From the NCBI RefSeq assembly GCF_004027225.2, contig NC_044282.2:59823225-59887224 (forward strand): a stretch of 64,000 bases of DNA, given 5' to 3'. The notes under the pieces were generated by a model. That model was given only the letters and a program-made list of their open reading frames with translations. It searched no databases and was not told where the DNA came from. This document shows, piece after piece, positions 57,623 to 64,000 of this stretch (position 1 is the stretch's first letter; each line of letters begins with the position of its first letter). Source of the stretch: Strigops habroptila. Its lineage: Eukaryota > Chordata > Aves > Psittaciformes > Psittacidae. Both the position numbers and the translations under genes were made by a program.

Positions 57623-60600
57623 AAGAGTTGTTGGTCAGTTTTAAAAGCTCCGTTATAATATTCCAGAGTTCCTCCTGACTGCACCCTCTCCAGACAGCCT
57701 GTAAGATTGACAGTGAAATAGGGATCTCTTCTGATCAACTTGCACAAGAATAACTGAAGTGATTCAAGATACTGCACTTCCACAAAGAGGAAAGACATTT
57801 AGAAGTGGTTAAATGACCTTTCTATCCCTCTGGTTCCCCATCCTGGTCTCATCTGCCCATCTCACTCTGGTGACCACTGACCATCGCAAAGGTCTGGTTT
57901 GACACAACCAAACCCTTTAGCTTCAAAATTTGCATGTGTGATTAATGATGGCCTCTAAGGGAACAAGTCCTGCAAAGGCATTTATATATGTACTTAAATG
58001 TTTTGCAGGATTGGGCCCTTCTCTCTTACTCCTCAGGGCAGGGATAGTTCTCAGTCCTGCATTTGTGTAGGACCTGGCCTGGTATGGTCCTCGCTAGGTT
58101 CTCCAGCAATAATATTAGCAATAATTATCTTGCCTTAATGTGTCTCTAATGATTGTATCTAATCTCATTACCAAAGCAGACTCTAAATGCCTTCCCATTC
58201 ATCCTGTGAGTATCCCTTCATCTGTCACTTCTGGTGGTTGCCATCTCACATTGGCTATCCCAGCTCCTACCTACAAGCAGGGGTCCTGTGTGACTCCAGG
58301 GCTTGGAGACAACATTCAGCCTCCTGACTCATTGCTTGGAGTGCCCATGTCTGGGCAATTAATTTACCAATGATTTTACCTCTCATTAGAATCTAGTGTT
58401 TATTTGGGAGAACCAATTCCAGCATGCAGGTAGTATACACTGGAACAGGAACCCAGAGAGGCTGTAGGATTTCCATCCTTGGGGATATTCAAAATTTGAC
58501 TGAAAAACCTGATCTAGTCCCTTCAGACTTGAATTACTCTGTAATTCTATTGTTAAGAGTTCCCTAGGACAGGACACATATATTATGGTGTGTTTGTACA
58601 ACACCTAGCATGGTGGTGCTCCATCTGAGGTCAGCCTCTCACCACCTTGATATCAGTGTTGGCCAGAATATGGCCAATGCTCCTGAGCCAACAGTAGCTT
58701 TATAACAGTTTTGAGTGATTGAAAAGAACAGCAGGACCAGATATATCTGGAATTCTACTGCTTATAGTGCAGAATGGGGGAACAGAAGAGCTTATTTCTA
58801 CCACTAAAGAGAGCCAAGTTGTCCTCACAGCCCACAGAGTCTCACCTTTTTAAAGCAGACATCCTGTTTTGTTATCAGGGTTCTTGTAAATGCTCCTCAC
58901 TGTGTTTCAAGAATTACTTTTAAGGCTCTGAGGGAGACTGAGAACCAGTTAACAGATCTCTACCATGGTCATTTAGATAACCTGAGGGAGCATAAGCAGG
59001 CTTATGTTCTGCAGAGGATTTTCCCTCTTGCATTGCAAGAGGACTCCTTTAAGGCATCTCAGGATGTGTTTTAAGGGCAGGAGAAAAATTCAGCTAGGGA
59101 GTTTGGCTTTGAGGGTAGGAGGAGGAGCACAGTAGTAAGGCAAAGTGGACAGAGCCTCTGGGAGCATCCGTATGGAAAGAGAAATGGGGCATGTGGTTGG
59201 ACTTTAACTCCTCTTGAGGAGGCTACTTGCACCCCTCCCTCTCAGGTTGTCCAGGGTAGTTCTAAGTATCTCAAATATGTGCATTACCCAAGTGGCATGC
59301 TTCTCTGTTATGGACAAGAATTCACAGCCACATCCCAAAAGAGCTCAATTGCCATTTACAAAGGAATATAGTTCAAGGAGGAGTCTGGCTAAAGACTTGC
59401 ATGCCCAGGGAGAAATGCCTTTATGTTTTCACCCCAACTTCATGTTTTCAGGTGTTATTTCTGGCCTCTTCTCTGCAACCTACCAGGCCTGAGCAGAATC
59501 ACAGAATTTCATTTATTTTTATTCATGTTTCGTGAATGTCTTTTCCTTGTCTGTAATTAACATTAATGAGGCTAGACCCTGCATTAGCTCAGCAAGACAG
59601 AGTGGAAACTCTGGGGCAAATACCATCCAGCCATTTCCATGGCATCCTTTGCCATGGTATTTTCCTCTGGGGAGTGCAGAGGCTTTGCCACCCTTCAAAA
59701 CCCTGCAAATCTAAGTTACACAGAGCACAGGGAATGTAGAAAAGTCTGTGACTCCAGTCCCAGTCTTTATCACGACCAGTCCAGTTGAATTCTTCTCTTT
59801 AAAGAAGCTTTTCTACCACCAGGAGGAAAGTTATGAGTTCAAACAAAGACAATACAATGCCATTCTTTTGCTTCAAACATGTATGTGGCTCTCCTCTTCG
59901 CCAAGCCATGTATCTCAGTGTTTGGGTGGAAACACTCTTTGTGGGAAGGTTAAACAGTGGGAGACAGAGGATGGCACATTTGGAAGGGATGAACAATCCC
60001 TCTTCTAGTTTTCACTTGGTAGTTCCATACTCAAGTTCTGGATGCAGGGAGGAAAAGAGAGGAGCTGGGAAGGCAAGAAGAGTAACAGAGTGTGAAGTGG
60101 ATAGAAATAAGAATGGAGAATCTTGCAGGATGAGTGTCTCCCAGAAGTTCGTTGCCTGGACAGGCAAAGCTGTCCCTCCTCAGAAATGATGAAAACACCA
60201 TGGCAAGCATCTGGAGAAGCCCTTAGGCTGCACAGGGGAGCTGTGGCATCTGCAGCACTGGAGTTTGTTAAGCACATGCTAGAGGAAGAGCTGTCAGGGT
60301 TAAGTTAGGTAGAATTGATCCCTTTAGGAAAAGAGAATGAGTCAGTGAACTCTCATCATGTCTTCCAACTCCATTTGCTACGATTCCCTGGTTGCTGAGA
60401 GCCTTATGGGCAAGAAAAAACAGGAGTCTTGTTTAATATTCATGCATGAATGGAGTTATGCTTCTCTTGCAGGCAAGCAAGTCTATGCACAGGCTTGATA
60501 GAGAAAACAGCCCCTGCCTACCTCCATTAGAGACTGAAGCCTTTGCTTGTTTGCAAAAGGTGGAATCTTAGAGGGTTGGATGTGTGAAATGGTCATGAGG

Positions 60601-61635
60601 CAGTTGTTAGGGGGAAAGTGGGCACTCACAGTACAGCCAAAAAAAAAGGACAATCAGATTTCATCAATGACATCAAAACCAACATAGAAGTATGCAAAAG
60701 ACTTAAATTAACTGTCTCAAAAGCAATGACACAGCAGCATTAGAAGAGCATCTTTCGTTTGCTGTGCTCTTGAATAATCTCTCAGCCTGGTTTGTAGCTA
60801 TCCATAAGGGAAGAATCCAGCAGTTTCCTCCAGGATTTGATAACCAACGGGGGCTCCTCTACCTGCTTCCAGAAGCTTCTTCCTTCCAAAATCCCTCTTT
60901 GATTTTGGACAGACCTTCTCCAGGCTTAGCCAACAAACTGTTGAAAACACAGTCCCATGATTTCATAACGATAAATAGCAAAGGAGTTACTATTAAATAC
61001 GGACATTCATTAGCTTTTCAGACCATCTAGGAAAATGAAGACAACGCTCTAGATGTGTGAGCTGAGGATGTGTGTGCGGGAGGGTCTCTTTTTTTTCTCT
61101 GCCCTAGATCATATCAAATCCACTAAAGCCACTAGGGCATGTCTAGTGAAGTCTGTTCTGGAGCTGGCTCCATTTGGGTGGAAGATCACTGAATTTGGGT
61201 AATGAGAAGATGGTGGCATTTTCTTCTGGTCAGGAAAAGAACAGATGGTGACTAATACAAAGTGTCTTTGCTCCACCTTTGAGTCTTAAATGCCAGATAT
61301 TTTTAAATAAGCAAAATTCGAGTACTGTGTCCATCTTTGTGTCTCTGGCTATTTCATAGAAGGTGGTGACAATCAAATAGAGAGGCTCATTTAAAGTGGG
61401 GAAAAAAGGCTTCAAATCCATTAGTTACTTTGAGATTTGAGTCTTCTCTGTTAGTTTCAAAAGAGCTCTCCTACACCTCAGATAAGTCCTCTTTACCTCT
61501 TTGCTGGAACATCTCACAAGGGGAGAGAAGACAGGAAAGAAAGGGAAGTGGGAAACAACATTGACTTGACGATTACATGGCATCTTCTTCATCTCTCAAG
61601 CAGATCAGCCTGAAGTTCAGGGGTGGAAGACCAGG
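57623..61635 (-). other. GATA4: GATA4 3' UTR and/or downstream sequence
   Basis: AT-richer, gene-poor DNA directly after the GATA4 stop codon. It includes a CR1 remnant (58440-58557) and repeat copy B. No coding exon was supported. How much is transcribed cannot be read from the sequence. Confidence 0.5.
58440..58557 (+). mobile_element. CR1 remnant, old
   Basis: CTGGAACAGGAACCCAGAGA, CCTTGGGGATATTCAAAATT and a GTAATTCTATTG end resemble an old CR1 type. It is diverged, and the flank from 58526 is shared with 57203. Confidence 0.65.
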
Positions 61636-63815
<2,180 letters not shown>

Positions 63816-64000
63816 CTGCAGGGAAATGCAGAGGAGAGAACACATCAGCCCTCTGCTGCTACCACCAGCAGCAGCTCAGATCCCAATGAGCTCGCTCCGA
63901 CACGCCTTGGGTTCTCCTCTCCTTTTGCTTCTCTTTTTTCTCTGTCTCTATGGATAACACAACCACCTTTCTCTTCCCCTCTTGCCTTTCAGCTTTTGCT
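63816..64000 (-). other. GATA4: GATA4 intron, left-hand end (gene continues beyond the window)
   Basis: Pyrimidine-rich sequence upstream of the zinc-finger exon acceptor (CCTGCAG). The N-terminal-finger exon is not within the window. Confidence 0.7.

Overview
The window is vertebrate nuclear DNA, and almost certainly avian. It carries about 18 copies or pieces of the CR1 retroposon, with the typical 3' end (TTGGAAGGGACCTT-type core, then ATTCTATGAT-type repeats). It also has compact introns, and the cathepsin B and squalene synthase proteins read very close to the chicken ones as I remember them. I cannot name the species. The beta-defensin differs from the chicken AvBD13 I know at several residues and in its tail, so this is probably not chicken.

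Layout from left to right. (1) 0.8-2.9 kb: a complete two-coding-exon beta-defensin gene (AvBD13 type) on the + strand. It is probably the end of the avian beta-defensin cluster nearest cathepsin B. (2) 2.9-23 kb: about 20 kb with no gene I can recognise, only CR1 copies, short minisatellites and low-complexity tracts. (3) 23.1-35.8 kb: CTSB (cathepsin B, + strand), with a CpG-island promoter, a long first intron, nine coding exons encoding 340 aa, and proximal and distal polyadenylation signals. (4) 36.3-48.4 kb: FDFT1 (squalene synthase, - strand), eight coding exons encoding 418 aa, tail-to-tail with CTSB. Its CpG-rich promoter has four CCAAT boxes and an SRE-like site. (5) 50.0-54.5 kb, possibly to about 56.6 kb: NEIL2 (endonuclease VIII-like 2, - strand), four coding exons encoding 327 aa. 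(6) 57.6-63.8 kb: the last four coding exons of GATA4 (- strand), from the C-terminal zinc finger to the stop codon. The earlier exons lie beyond base 64000.

The order beta-defensin / CTSB / FDFT1 / NEIL2 / GATA4 and all relative orientations match human 8p23.1. This is an old conserved block rather than an operon-like unit. The genes do unrelated jobs: antimicrobial peptide, lysosomal protease, sterol synthesis, base-excision repair, and cardiac/endodermal transcription factor. I found no undescribed gene system. The points most worth a second look are regulatory or structural: the NF-Y/SRE arrangement at FDFT1, minisatellites on both sides of FDFT1 exon 2, paired CACGTG boxes before the CTSB start exon, the short His-rich defensin, and a possible upstream NEIL2 promoter with a kappaB-type site.
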